From: Polyangia bacterium
GTDB taxonomy: Bacteria > Myxococcota_A > Polyangia > Nannocystales > Nannocystaceae
DNA: 64,000 bases
Assembly: GCA_030429545.1 (NCBI GenBank)
Contig: JAUIFF010000016.1
Location: 62,001-126,000 of the forward strand
Direction: 5' to 3'
Notes under the pieces: model-generated
What the model was told of the DNA's origin: nothing
The model's database searches: none
Seen by the model: only the letters and a program-made list of their open reading frames with translations
In this document: piece by piece, positions 35,934 to 44,814 of the stretch
Layout of the letters: the number at the start of each line of letters is the position of its first letter
Position numbering within the stretch: position 1 is the stretch's first letter
Position numbers and translations under genes: made by a program

Positions 35934-36620
35934 ATGATGTACGCCGCATTCGTTGTATACACTTTGACTGTTACCACCGGCCCCGTGGCCCCCACAACCT
36001 GCACGGTCGAAACCAACAACTGCACACCCGGCAACGCGTGTGTGACCTTTACCGACGCCGACGAGGGCCTGTGTGTCAACCAGGATGCGTACCTTGATAT
36101 CGCGGTTGGACACGCCCATATGTGTGGCCTGCGTGGCGATGGATTGCTCGATTGCTGGGACCGTGATCCCCGTAACCTGTTCCCAACGACACCTACACTC
36201 GACGCCTATGTCGTGGAAGTCGTCGCCGGTCATAACCATATCTGCGCGCTACTTGAAGATGGTCGAGTCGAATGCTGGGGGGACAATCGCATGGGCCAAC
36301 TCGGCCAAGGCTCGACAACACCGTCAGCCACCCCCATGCACGTGAACCTCGGGATCGCTGTGGTCGAGCTGCAAGCGGCCGCTGACGCTACCTGTGGCCT
36401 GACCGAAAACTCCACCCTGATCTGTTGGGGTGACAACCGCGAAGGTGCATTTGGAATCGGTACGACCGGCATCATCGGCGACGATGAGCTCCCTGGGCAA
36501 CACTCGGCAACCCAGGCGATCGATGACTTTATGATCGCCGACGACCACATCTGTGTCGACACAACCACTGGCGAAACCGCCTGTGCCGGCAAGAGCTGGA
36601 ACGGAAAAATCCGCTTTTGA
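35934..36620 (+). CDS. RCC1-repeat protein
   Basis: 228 residues from the ATG at 35934, which has GGAGAGA at good spacing; an ATG at 35880 lacks one. After a Cys-rich segment (TCTVETNNCTPGNAC) come RCC1-type propeller repeats: GHAHMCGLRGDGLLDCW, GHNHICALLEDGRVECWGDN, ATCGLTENSTLICWGDN and a weaker last one. Relatives in this group are usually secreted lipoproteins; here the N-terminus lacks a standard signal or lipobox, so the protein may be an N-terminally altered copy. Four repeats are fewer than the seven needed to close a propeller. The FHA regulator gene follows within 45 bp. Confidence 0.7.
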   Translation: MMYAAFVVYTLTVTTGPVAPTTCTVETNNCTPGNACVTFTDADEGLCVNQDAYLDIAVGHAHMCGLRGDGLLDCWDRDPRNLFPTTPTLDAYVVEVVAGHNHICALLEDGRVECWGDNRMGQLGQGSTTPSATPMHVNLGIAVVELQAAADATCGLTENSTLICWGDNREGAFGIGTTGIIGDDELPGQHSATQAIDDFMIADDHICVDTTTGETACAGKSWNGKIRF

Positions 36621-36664
36621 CCCGACCAGCAAACTCCCCTGCGCTCTGGTATCCTCCACGGAGG

Positions 36665-38053
36665 ATGGAGACACAGACCGAAACGCTCGATGCCTCGCGC
36701 ACGGGCGTTTCCCAATTGGCACAACGTACTCCTGGCCTTGTTCTGGTCTGGAGCTCGCAAGGGCCCACTTGCCAACCCTTCCCAATTACCGAGCCGACCA
36801 CGATCGGCCGCCGGGGCTTCGATGCCGAGCTTCAGCTAGACGACCGTCAAATCTCGCGTGCGCACTGTCGCGTCAGCTTTGAGCTCGGTCATTGGCACAT
36901 CTGCGACCTCAACAGCCGAAACGGTACCAGTGTCGATCGGGTTGCGGTTACCAACGGACACTGGGCACGCTCGTTTCATGTACTTCGGGTGGGCCGGTGT
37001 CTGTTGATCCCAACCGATGATTGTCAGGCGTTTGAACCGGGCGTGCACGTCAACGATGGCCGGGTTTTGGGTCCGCGACTGCAAGCTGCTTGGCAGCTAA
37101 TTGCGGCGACCAGCGAGTTTAGCAACACCTTGCTCATCACCGGCGAAAGCGGTGCCGGCAAGGAAATGGCTGCCCGGCGTTTCCACGACAATGGCCCGCG
37201 GCCAAATGGGCCATACCTCGCGGTAAACTGCGCGACGATTCCCGAAGGGGTCGCCGAACGCCTGTTGTTTGGATCACGCAAAGGAGCTTTCTCGGGAGCC
37301 GAGAACACCCAAGGGTACCTACAGTCTGCCGACGGCGGCACCTTGTTTTTGGACGAAGCAGGCGAGCTCGATCTTGCGATTCAAGGCAAACTGCTGCGGG
37401 TGTTGGAGACCCGACAAGTTCTCCAACTCGGGGCGACCAAACCCCGCGCGATCGACATCCGGATCGTCCTCGCCACCCATCGCAACCTGCGTGAATCCGT
37501 CGAAAGCGGCTCATTTCGTGAGGACTTGTTTTTTCGGGTTGCGCGGCCAGAGGTCCGCCTGCCACCGCTGCGCGAGCGTCCCGAGGAAATCCCGGCGCTG
37601 ATAAACTTGACGCTACAACAACTTTCGGGCGACTACACGGCCCATCCCTCGTTGGTCGAAATCTGTCTCTTGCGCCCGTGGCCCGGGAATATACGCGAGC
37701 TGATCACCGAAGTCCGGACAGCTGCACAACGGGCTGCGCTCGACCAACGCACAACAGTTGAGGCCCGCGACCTCGACCTTCCCGCGGGACGGGAGTTTCG
37801 CCGCTCCCAACCCCACCCCACCACCTCTCGCCCCGACAGCGACCCCGAACGCACCGCACCTGTCCCCATAACACGCGTACCAAGCCGTGGACACGCCCAG
37901 CAACGCCGCGAACAAATTATCGCTGCCCTGCGCCAAGAGCAGGGAAATGTGGCCCGTGCTGCCCGCTTGCTGCAGGTTCACCGCACCCAACTTCGCCGCT
38001 GGATCGCGGCGCTCAAACTCGACCCACTGGACTTCAAGGCGAACCCACCTTAA
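36665..38053 (+). CDS. FHA-domain sigma-54-dependent-type transcriptional regulator
   Basis: 462 residues from the ATG at 36665; a TTG at 36617 overlaps the previous gene. The N-terminal FHA domain, about 35-105 (TIGRRGFDAELQLDDRQISR, then LNSRNGTSVDRV), binds phosphothreonine. The AAA+ domain has Walker A GESGAGKE, GAFSGAENTQGYLQSADGG, LFLDEAGEL and RPWPGNIREL. A Fis-type helix-turn-helix closes it (VARAARLLQVHRTQLRRWI). The sigma-54 contact loop is normally GAFTGA; here it is GAFSGA, so direct sigma-54 activation is not certain. The FHA domain suggests input from a Ser/Thr kinase, such as those encoded nearby. It converges on the sigma factor gene at 38050 with a 4-nt stop overlap. Confidence 0.9.
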   Translation: METQTETLDASRTGVSQLAQRTPGLVLVWSSQGPTCQPFPITEPTTIGRRGFDAELQLDDRQISRAHCRVSFELGHWHICDLNSRNGTSVDRVAVTNGHWARSFHVLRVGRCLLIPTDDCQAFEPGVHVNDGRVLGPRLQAAWQLIAATSEFSNTLLITGESGAGKEMAARRFHDNGPRPNGPYLAVNCATIPEGVAERLLFGSRKGAFSGAENTQGYLQSADGGTLFLDEAGELDLAIQGKLLRVLETRQVLQLGATKPRAIDIRIVLATHRNLRESVESGSFREDLFFRVARPEVRLPPLRERPEEIPALINLTLQQLSGDYTAHPSLVEICLLRPWPGNIRELITEVRTAAQRAALDQRTTVEARDLDLPAGREFRRSQPHPTTSRPDSDPERTAPVPITRVPSRGHAQQRREQIIAALRQEQGNVARAARLLQVHRTQLRRWIAALKLDPLDFKANPP

Positions 38054-38673
38054 ACCGCGTCCTTTCCCCGCTGCTCCCGCACCGCTCGGGCCCAGTCTTC
38101 AAGGTTGGCCATGGTCGAAGCGAGTAGCTCTTGATTGTCGGCAACCGTTGCAATTTGTTGCTCGAGCAACTGTCGTCCACGCCGGATCCGGCTTTTCGCC
38201 GTACCAACCGGAATTCCGAGCACCGCAGCACACTCGTGGGCAGGCATTTTCTCCCAATAATGCAACTCGAGGAGTGTTTGGTAAACCAGCGGGATCCGGC
38301 GCAGGGCAGCCAGCATCACCCGCTGCTCCTGCCGCTTCGCCAACAGCTGTGTGGGGCTCGGGCCCAGGTCGTGGACCGTAACGGTCTGCGGATCGAAGCG
38401 CTCTCGGGCCTTTTTTTGCTTCTTGTAATGTGTACACAATTGTCGATAGGCAATGGCAAATAGAAAACTGCGAAATGACCCATCGCCGCGAAACCGTGGT
38501 AGTGCTTCAACGCAGGCGAGGAAGGTTCGCTGGACCAAGTCGGCAGTATCGTCGCGGGACTTGTTGCGAAAAAACCGCGACACCGGCTTGAAGTAGCGAT
38601 CAAATAACTGCTCACCCGCCCGGGCATCGCCGTTTTTCCAGGCCTGAGCAAGTGCTTCGTCCGAGGGTTCCAC
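38050..38673 (-). CDS. ECF-type RNA polymerase sigma factor
   Basis: 207 residues from the GTG at 38673, chosen because the two paralogues in this window begin at the matching point; an ATG at 38808 would add 45 residues. Region 2: AGEQLFDRYFKPVSRFFRNK, then DLVQRTFLACVEALPRF and FLFAIAYRQLCTHY. Region 4: LRRIPLVYQTLLELHYWEK, then LGIPVGTAKSRIRRGRQLL (helix-turn-helix for the -35). The C-terminal tail after 170 is helical. No anti-sigma gene is adjacent; paralogues lie at 38888 (divergent, 214 bp away) and 47476. Ser/Thr kinases nearby may control it, by analogy with kinase-linked ECF groups. Confidence 0.9.
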   Translation of the reverse strand: MEPSDEALAQAWKNGDARAGEQLFDRYFKPVSRFFRNKSRDDTADLVQRTFLACVEALPRFRGDGSFRSFLFAIAYRQLCTHYKKQKKARERFDPQTVTVHDLGPSPTQLLAKRQEQRVMLAALRRIPLVYQTLLELHYWEKMPAHECAAVLGIPVGTAKSRIRRGRQLLEQQIATVADNQELLASTMANLEDWARAVREQRGKDAV

Positions 38674-38887
38674 AGCGCCACGGTAGCACAATCGCTCCGC
38701 GGTACGGACCTCGGTCGGCACTTGGATGAGGGTTCCAGCTCGCGGGTCCCCAACAAAATGCTCTACCGCCCTCCTAACCCAGGCCCCTTCAAACTGAGAA
38801 GCCTCCACGGTGGGCTACGGGCCCGAAGAATTTTCCAACCCAAGTCCTAGCATTGGCGACTAACCACTCCCGAGTTACCATTGCGCC

Positions 38888-39502
38888 ATGGACCCCGACG
38901 ACCGGGAACATCTTGCGCGTTGGCGCCGAGGCGACCGCCAGGCCGGCGGTCAACTTATCGATCGGCACTTTCGCTCGCTTCGCCGGTTTTTTCGCAACAA
39001 GGTGACGGACCCAGCGACCGCCGACGAACTGTTACAACGGACCTTTCTCGGCTGTGTCGAGGGAGTCGTTCGATTTCGTGAAGAGTCGACATTTCGCACG
39101 TGGTTGTTTGCCGTTGCCCACAACACGCTACGCGACTGGTTTCGCGAGCGTCGACGCGACGGCCAAATTGACTTCGAGACCGTCAGCGTGGCCGACTTGC
39201 AAGCTGGCCCCAGCTCGGCCCTCGCCCACCACCACGAACAAAAGCGTCTGCTCGAGGGTCTGCGCGCAATACCATTCGAGTCCCAAGTCGTCCTCGAGCT
39301 CTACTATTGGGAACAACTGCCGGCGAAGCAAATCGCGATCGTAATGGACATGCCGGTCGGAACTGTTCGAAGTCGGATTCGCAAGGCCAAAATCGAGCTC
39401 CAGGCTCAGTTTCGTAAACTAGCCAACACCGGCTTTGCCCGCGAAACAACTGTCGAACAGCTCGACCAATGGGCTCGCCGTATTCGCGAGGGCTGGGCAT
39501 AA
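38888..39502 (+). CDS. ECF-type RNA polymerase sigma factor
   Basis: 204 residues, ATG at 38888. It is clearly similar to the products of 38050-38673 and 47476-48105: GGQLIDRHFRSLRRFFRNK, LLQRTFLGCVEGVVRFREE, TWLFAVAHNTLRDWF in region 2, and LRAIPFESQVVLELYYWEQ with MDMPVGTVRSRIRKAKIELQ in region 4. The C-terminal tail ends WARRIREGWA, like the others. The cupin-like gene follows 104 bp downstream on the same strand, so this sigma factor may drive the cupin and acyltransferase genes; that is an inference from order only. Confidence 0.92.
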   Translation: MDPDDREHLARWRRGDRQAGGQLIDRHFRSLRRFFRNKVTDPATADELLQRTFLGCVEGVVRFREESTFRTWLFAVAHNTLRDWFRERRRDGQIDFETVSVADLQAGPSSALAHHHEQKRLLEGLRAIPFESQVVLELYYWEQLPAKQIAIVMDMPVGTVRSRIRKAKIELQAQFRKLANTGFARETTVEQLDQWARRIREGWA

Positions 39503-39606
39503 AATCGCCTTTCGCCACCTAAAATCTGAACTTTAGACGAATTTTTGATCGTTTTGCCGGCGCTTTCCACTGCCCGGGTAACCCCTTCAGTGGTCGCGGT
39601 AACACG

Positions 39607-40716
39607 ATGAAAACACGCAAGCAGCTTCGCCTCGAAAACCACCTCTATCGCCTCATTCTCGCAGACCGTTACGCGTGGTCGGGAACTCCCTCCAAGTCGC
39701 CGCGGTTTGCCAAACAAAAACAACTCGTCGAGCAACTCCACAGGCTCACCAAGTTCCAAAAAACCCGGGCGGCAGAAAAACTACCCACATTTCAAGCAGG
39801 TGAACTCGACTACACCGACTTTATCCGCGAGACTGCCGGCTACACCCGACCGGTCGTGATTCGCGAGTTTGCGAAGCAAGCGGTTGACGCCGGTACGTGG
39901 CGACGTGAGCGGATTTGTCAACGGCTGCGCGACCGGACCTGTGCCGTCGTTGCCTTCGACGAGGCGAGCCGAATGGCTGCCTGGGATACCGGAGTCGACT
40001 TTGTCAAGATGGACTTCGAGTCGTTCGTTGCGCGCATGGCCAGTGAGGATATCTATCTCAACAACTCAACTGAATTGGTCGAAGCCTGCCCACAGCTTAT
40101 CGACGACCTCCGGCTGTCCTCACTACATCAGTTTCTACGTCCCCGTTCGCGGTGGGACGAGCTGCTGACAACAAACTTCTTTATCGGTTCCCGTCGGGTA
40201 CGCAGCTCGATCCACGCAGCCTTCGGTGGCAACTTCTTTCTCAACCTCGCCGGGCGCAAACGCTGGCGATTTATCGCCCCGAAGCACAGTGCATTGCTCC
40301 ACCCGGTCACGGCCCGTCCCTTTCAGTATGTACGCTCGGCCTGCGGAGGGTTTTACAGAAGCGAACAAAACAGCGCGGCGACCAACATCTTTACCCGCCT
40401 GCCACACTATGAAGTGATCCTCGAACCAGGAGACCTGCTGTACAACGCCCCCTGGTGGTGGCACGAGGTCGACAACCTCGACGATTTCACTGTGGGCTGC
40501 GCCGTGCGTCACTTTCCCACCCCCTTTCGCCGTTCGCCGTCGTGGGCAAATCACCGCCTATTTACATTAGCATCGACCTACCCAACTAGCCGTGCATTGA
40601 TGTTTGGCCATTTTTTCCTGCAACAAATCTCTGGCACCAAACAGCCGCTGCGAACATTCGCTAACAAACTGATGGTCCGAAGACTTTATAAGAGCTTTTC
40701 ACGCAAGCAGGCCTAA
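39607..40716 (+). CDS. Cupin-like (JmjC/FIH-type) protein with HxA instead of HxD
   Basis: 369 residues. The region TRPVVIREFAKQAVDAGTW, then SSIHAAFGGNFFLNLAGRKRWRF (in two pieces) and GDLLYNAPWWWHEVDN follow the order of cupin_8/JmjC hydroxylases of the 2-oxoglutarate/iron group. The usual first iron motif is H-x-D; here His203 is followed by Ala205, while the distal His286 is kept. A His-x-Ala/Gly triad is known from chloride-binding non-heme iron halogenases; it may also mean loss of catalysis. The next gene, a LuxI/FeeM-like acyltransferase, starts 36 bp later, so both probably act on one product. Confidence 0.8.
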   Translation: MKTRKQLRLENHLYRLILADRYAWSGTPSKSPRFAKQKQLVEQLHRLTKFQKTRAAEKLPTFQAGELDYTDFIRETAGYTRPVVIREFAKQAVDAGTWRRERICQRLRDRTCAVVAFDEASRMAAWDTGVDFVKMDFESFVARMASEDIYLNNSTELVEACPQLIDDLRLSSLHQFLRPRSRWDELLTTNFFIGSRRVRSSIHAAFGGNFFLNLAGRKRWRFIAPKHSALLHPVTARPFQYVRSACGGFYRSEQNSAATNIFTRLPHYEVILEPGDLLYNAPWWWHEVDNLDDFTVGCAVRHFPTPFRRSPSWANHRLFTLASTYPTSRALMFGHFFLQQISGTKQPLRTFANKLMVRRLYKSFSRKQA

Positions 40717-40752
40717 TTAGCAACCCTAATTCGACGAAATGGCAGTCCTATC

Positions 40753-41454
40753 ATGCAACCCCGAAAACGTGTTCACTACCGTGCCTTTTGTACCACAAGC
40801 CCTGAAGAAAACGAGGCCTGTTATCGCCTTCGCTACCAAATGTATGTTCAACAAAAATCGGTCCTGCCCCCCGATCACAAATACGTGGTCGGCCAGCAAC
40901 TGATTGACCCGTTCGACACCTACTCAACCCAGATTCTGTTACTCGCCGATGGTGAAGTCGCTGGGACGGCGCGGATTACCTGTGCGCGCGATGGCAAACT
41001 CGAGCTCGAAGAATTCGCCGACGCCGGGGGTTACCTGTGGCCACGGTCGACAACCTGCGAAATCACGCGCCTGATGATCTTGCCCAAATGGCGCAGCATG
41101 GAGGCATCGGGCGAACTGTTTTTTTGCCTATACAAAACGTTTATTCGACTCGGGGCCCACCGGGTCCTAGCCGCCGGTAAGCTTGGAAGCCTGTCGCGCT
41201 ACTATCAAAATCTCGGGCTCAAAATCATCAACAAACAGCCGTTCGCCTACCGCCTGATCCCCAACGCCTCCTACCATATGATGCTCGGGAATTTCGGTCG
41301 CCCCAATAGCCTGCGTCGTTTGAGCTGGCGCGTGATCTTTGGAACGAGCTACCGCCTTCTGAACCTCGTCCCTGAACTGCTGTGCCTGCGATATCGCCAG
41401 GGCCTGCGCCACGTCCGAGCACATGCGCGCGCCCACACCACGTTCGCCGGATAG
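40753..41454 (+). CDS. LuxI/FeeM-like N-acyl amino acid synthase (GNAT fold)
   Basis: 233 residues. The order ACYRLRYQMYVQQKS (conserved R-x3-Y region), FDTYSTQILLLADGEVAGTARI, TTCEITRLMILPKWR and RVLAAGKLGSLSRYYQNLGL matches the autoinducer-synthase-like GNAT branch that includes LuxI acyl-homoserine-lactone synthases, FeeM N-acyl tyrosine synthase and exosortase-associated acyltransferases. It would transfer an acyl chain from acyl-ACP to an amino group; the acceptor cannot be told. The C-terminus after 180 is basic and partly hydrophobic. It forms a probable operon with the cupin-like gene. Confidence 0.78.
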   Translation: MQPRKRVHYRAFCTTSPEENEACYRLRYQMYVQQKSVLPPDHKYVVGQQLIDPFDTYSTQILLLADGEVAGTARITCARDGKLELEEFADAGGYLWPRSTTCEITRLMILPKWRSMEASGELFFCLYKTFIRLGAHRVLAAGKLGSLSRYYQNLGLKIINKQPFAYRLIPNASYHMMLGNFGRPNSLRRLSWRVIFGTSYRLLNLVPELLCLRYRQGLRHVRAHARAHTTFAG

Positions 41455-41574
41455 CGGGGATATTTCTTGTTTATACACGTGATGGGTGCAAATGAACACC
41501 CCTGCTAACCCGCAAAGGAGTTGGCAGCCGTTGACAAGCGCGCCACCTCGGCGGATTGTAGGTTTGACCCGGTG

Positions 41575-44500
41575 ATGGATAGGAGCTCAGGGCATAACGT
41601 GTCGAGCACGGGGGGATTGGTGATCCCTGCCAAACCTTCGATGGCTTCGCTCGACGATGCCATCGCCAGGCGTCGACTCTTCGCCAACCTCCTCGACATC
41701 GAGACACCGCCGGTGAAAGTTGGCCGGTTTCGCCTGTCTTCACGACTTGGTGCGGGTGGCATGGGGACCGTGTGGGCAGCCTACGATGAACAACTCGAAC
41801 GTCCGGTCGCCCTCAAATTCTTGCTCGACCGCCAGGCCCAAGCACCCGAGCAACTACTCGAAGAAGCGCGTAACCTCGCCCAGATCAGTCACCCCAACGT
41901 CATCACGATTTATGATGTCGGAGTCCACAACGGCCGGGTTTGGCTGGCAATGGAGAAGGTCGCGGGTAAAACCCTGCGGGAAAGTATGGGCTCAGCGGCT
42001 GACACCGGGCCCAAGGCGCGTTTGCGCTGGTGGCTAGAAGCTGGCCAGGGGCTCGCGGCAGTCCATGCTGCCGGTCTTGTCCACCGCGACATCAAACCCG
42101 ACAACGTCCTACTCGGGGACGACGGTCGCGTGCGACTGATCGACTTCGGTATTGTATGCACAACGAAATCCAACGATACGACCGGCGAGATCACCCACCA
42201 GTCAAACACCACCCAGCAAACGCCGCGAATCGCCGGAACCCTCGCCTATGCCGCACCTGAGCAGCTGCGTGGGAGTACAACCCTCGGGCCTGCGGCCGAT
42301 CAGTTCGCGTTTTGTGTGTCAGTCTGGGAAGCAATTTGTGGCACCCGCCCAGACCCGTATGAACCAAACCTCAAAAAACGCCCTCGGGCCATGTCGGGCC
42401 GGGTCTACCGCGCCCTCGTCCGGGGTATGTCCCCTGCGCCCCGGGATCGATTTGCAGACATGTCGGCCCTGTTGCAGGCCCTGTCTCCGCGGCGAACTCA
42501 ACTGCCGGCCATCGCATTTGTTGCATGCGCATCTTTATTGACCCTCTCCAGCGTGTACGGGGCAGATGACCCGTGTCGCACCGTCGATACACAGGTTCGT
42601 CAGCAATGGGGTGAGCGCCAAGCTGCGGCCATGCGTGACAAGCTCTCCAGCGACTCAGCTGGGGTCGTCGCAGCGCTTGACGACTGGACAGCCCAGTGGT
42701 CTGAAACGGCCTTGGCGAGCTGTCGTGCCTCACGTGTCGATGGCACCCGCTCGCCAAAGGTCCACGACCAGCGGATGGCCTGCCTCGAACGGCGGCTCGA
42801 CGCTCTCGTCACACTCACGGAGGTCGTCGATCAACGCCCGGCACTCGATGTATCTACACTTGGCCCGTGGCTCGCCGCCCTGCGCCCCCCCAAAGCCTGC
42901 CTAGAGACCAACGTTGGTGAGGCTGCCACCCGTCCGCCCCACAAAGCAAAGACTCTCGAACGCCGCTCGCTTGGCCAGCGCCTAGCCCATGCCGAACACG
43001 GGCTTTTCGACCAGGTGTCGCTCGCCGAGCGGATCGCGGTTGCCAGCGCAATTGAGATGCGGGGACAGCAACTCCACGACCCGTCGTTGCAAGGAGAGGC
43101 CGCCCGTGTACAGGGGCGGCTGCTGCTGCGACAGGGTCGTGCACAGGCGAGTACTGAGGCTTTCGGTCGCGCGCTCGACCTCGCCACCGAGGCCCGCGAT
43201 CGCGAACTCGAAGCCGATACGTGGTCGGGATTGGCGGCAACCGCCCGCGACCTTGAACTCGACTTTGAGCGTGCAAGCTGGTCACTCGCTCGCCGACAAA
43301 ACGTGGTCAGCGCGCTAAAATCCAACCCCGAGCAACACGCCAGGTTGCTGGCCGAGCGGGGTGTCCTGCGCGGTCTCGAGGGCGAGCTCGACACTGCGAT
43401 TGGCCTGTTGCGCTCCGCAGACGAGGCCTACACCCAGCTTGGGCCTCTCACCTCGTGGGACCATGCCGCTGCCCTGCGGGACCTGGGTAATTTGTATAGT
43501 CAAAGGGGTCAACGCCAACTCGGGTTGCAGACCGTCGCACGGGCGCAGCAGCTCGAAGCACACCTGCAGCCGCGCGCCGACAATTTCTCTCCACCGCTAA
43601 GCCGGCAAAGCTCGAGTCTGTTGAAACGCGGACTGATGGAGCTCGATGCAGGAGAACTCGACACGGCCCAAAAAACCCTACAGCAGGCGCTTAAGCTCGC
43701 CGTCAGCGAGCAGGGACCGCGGGGTAGCAACGTGCTGCGGGCGCACCTCGGACTCGCAGCAGTTGCAGATACACAGGGTAAGTTGCACAAGGCCCGGACC
43801 CACAGTGAACACGCCCAAATGTTGGCCCGGGCAACCCTGGGCCCACTTAATCCGGAACGGGCGGATGTGTTGTCGGCCGTGGGAGCCATCGCCTACCGCG
43901 AGGGTCGGTTTGAGACTGCTGTCGAGACCTTCGAGCGTGCACTCAACATCCTCGACCACCATCCAACCCACAATAAACTCGACCGTGCCCTGGCCCAGAC
44001 CAACCTCGCCGAGGCACTCGCGGCTGCCGGGCACTATCGTCGGGCCAAGTTTCATGCTGATGCAACTTTTTTGGTGTACCGCCAAGCTCTTGGCCCCAAC
44101 CACCCCGACCTTGCGTTTGTCTACAAGACCCTGGGCGCAGTGGCCCTCGGGCTCGAACAACCGCAGGAGGCAATTGAGCCGCTTGCCCGCGCACTGGCCC
44201 TGTTTACGGTCGCGGGCCACCAAAGTGAACTCGCCCACACAAGGTGGCTCCGGGCACAGGCCGAATGGGCTGTTGGCCACCACCGTGTCGCCCGAATCTA
44301 CGCCAATCATGCACTTGCACATTTCATCACGCCTGGCGTTTCGCCGTCCCCCACGGCCAGCGAGATCCAGGCCTGGCTCATCGCCCACCCCGGACAACCC
44401 CAACAACACCCAGGAGAACCCATGAGTAGTCACAGTATTACGGTCACCGACCTTCAAGATGGTATTCAAACCACTGTCGCCGAGCTGACCGCTTCGCCAG

Positions 44501-44745
44501 GCGACACGCTCGACCTCATCAATCACGCCAGCCAAGCCGTGACACTCAAGTTTTGCCAGGTCGATGCCAACGATCGCGTGCTCGAGTGCCCCGCTGCCTA
44601 CGAAGCCCTCGCGCCCGGAAAGGCCCACACAGGCTTTGTGTTCCCGCAGACAAGCAGCGGCGAGGCCATCAATGCGCTGCATGTCGTCGCCGGCGATACG
44701 TGGCCCAGGATTTCGGTCAAGCGCCCGCCGTCAACCGGGGGTTAG
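41575..44745 (+). CDS. Ser/Thr protein kinase with TPR array and extra C-terminal domain
   Basis: 1056 residues from the ATG at 41575; a TTG at 41521 lies too close to AAAGGAG, and an ATG at 41641 is also possible. Kinase domain: LGAGGMGTVWAAYDE, VALKFLL, HRDIKPDNVLLGDD, DFG, AAPEQLRGS. A hydrophobic helix follows (LPAIAFVACASLLTLSSVYG), then TPR-rich helices to about residue 945. Uniquely, the last 107 residues (MSSHSITVTDLQDGIQTTV onwards) form a beta-rich, cupredoxin-like or Ig-like domain joined by a Pro/Gln linker. AGGAGA lies 7 nt before the in-frame ATG at 44422, so this domain may also be made separately. Confidence 0.9.
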   Translation: MDRSSGHNVSSTGGLVIPAKPSMASLDDAIARRRLFANLLDIETPPVKVGRFRLSSRLGAGGMGTVWAAYDEQLERPVALKFLLDRQAQAPEQLLEEARNLAQISHPNVITIYDVGVHNGRVWLAMEKVAGKTLRESMGSAADTGPKARLRWWLEAGQGLAAVHAAGLVHRDIKPDNVLLGDDGRVRLIDFGIVCTTKSNDTTGEITHQSNTTQQTPRIAGTLAYAAPEQLRGSTTLGPAADQFAFCVSVWEAICGTRPDPYEPNLKKRPRAMSGRVYRALVRGMSPAPRDRFADMSALLQALSPRRTQLPAIAFVACASLLTLSSVYGADDPCRTVDTQVRQQWGERQAAAMRDKLSSDSAGVVAALDDWTAQWSETALASCRASRVDGTRSPKVHDQRMACLERRLDALVTLTEVVDQRPALDVSTLGPWLAALRPPKACLETNVGEAATRPPHKAKTLERRSLGQRLAHAEHGLFDQVSLAERIAVASAIEMRGQQLHDPSLQGEAARVQGRLLLRQGRAQASTEAFGRALDLATEARDRELEADTWSGLAATARDLELDFERASWSLARRQNVVSALKSNPEQHARLLAERGVLRGLEGELDTAIGLLRSADEAYTQLGPLTSWDHAAALRDLGNLYSQRGQRQLGLQTVARAQQLEAHLQPRADNFSPPLSRQSSSLLKRGLMELDAGELDTAQKTLQQALKLAVSEQGPRGSNVLRAHLGLAAVADTQGKLHKARTHSEHAQMLARATLGPLNPERADVLSAVGAIAYREGRFETAVETFERALNILDHHPTHNKLDRALAQTNLAEALAAAGHYRRAKFHADATFLVYRQALGPNHPDLAFVYKTLGAVALGLEQPQEAIEPLARALALFTVAGHQSELAHTRWLRAQAEWAVGHHRVARIYANHALAHFITPGVSPSPTASEIQAWLIAHPGQPQQHPGEPMSSHSITVTDLQDGIQTTVAELTASPGDTLDLINHASQAVTLKFCQVDANDRVLECPAAYEALAPGKAHTGFVFPQTSSGEAINALHVVAGDTWPRISVKRPPSTGG

Positions 44746-44814
44746 CCTCGTTAAACACTGTGCTTTTAAAGCATTGGCTTGCCAACGCTTGCACCCATCG
44801 CCGATACTGCATGC

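Noticed and set aside
43678..44682. 334-codon minus-strand frame
   Set aside because: Antisense shadow of the kinase-TPR gene, whose own frame has clear domains.
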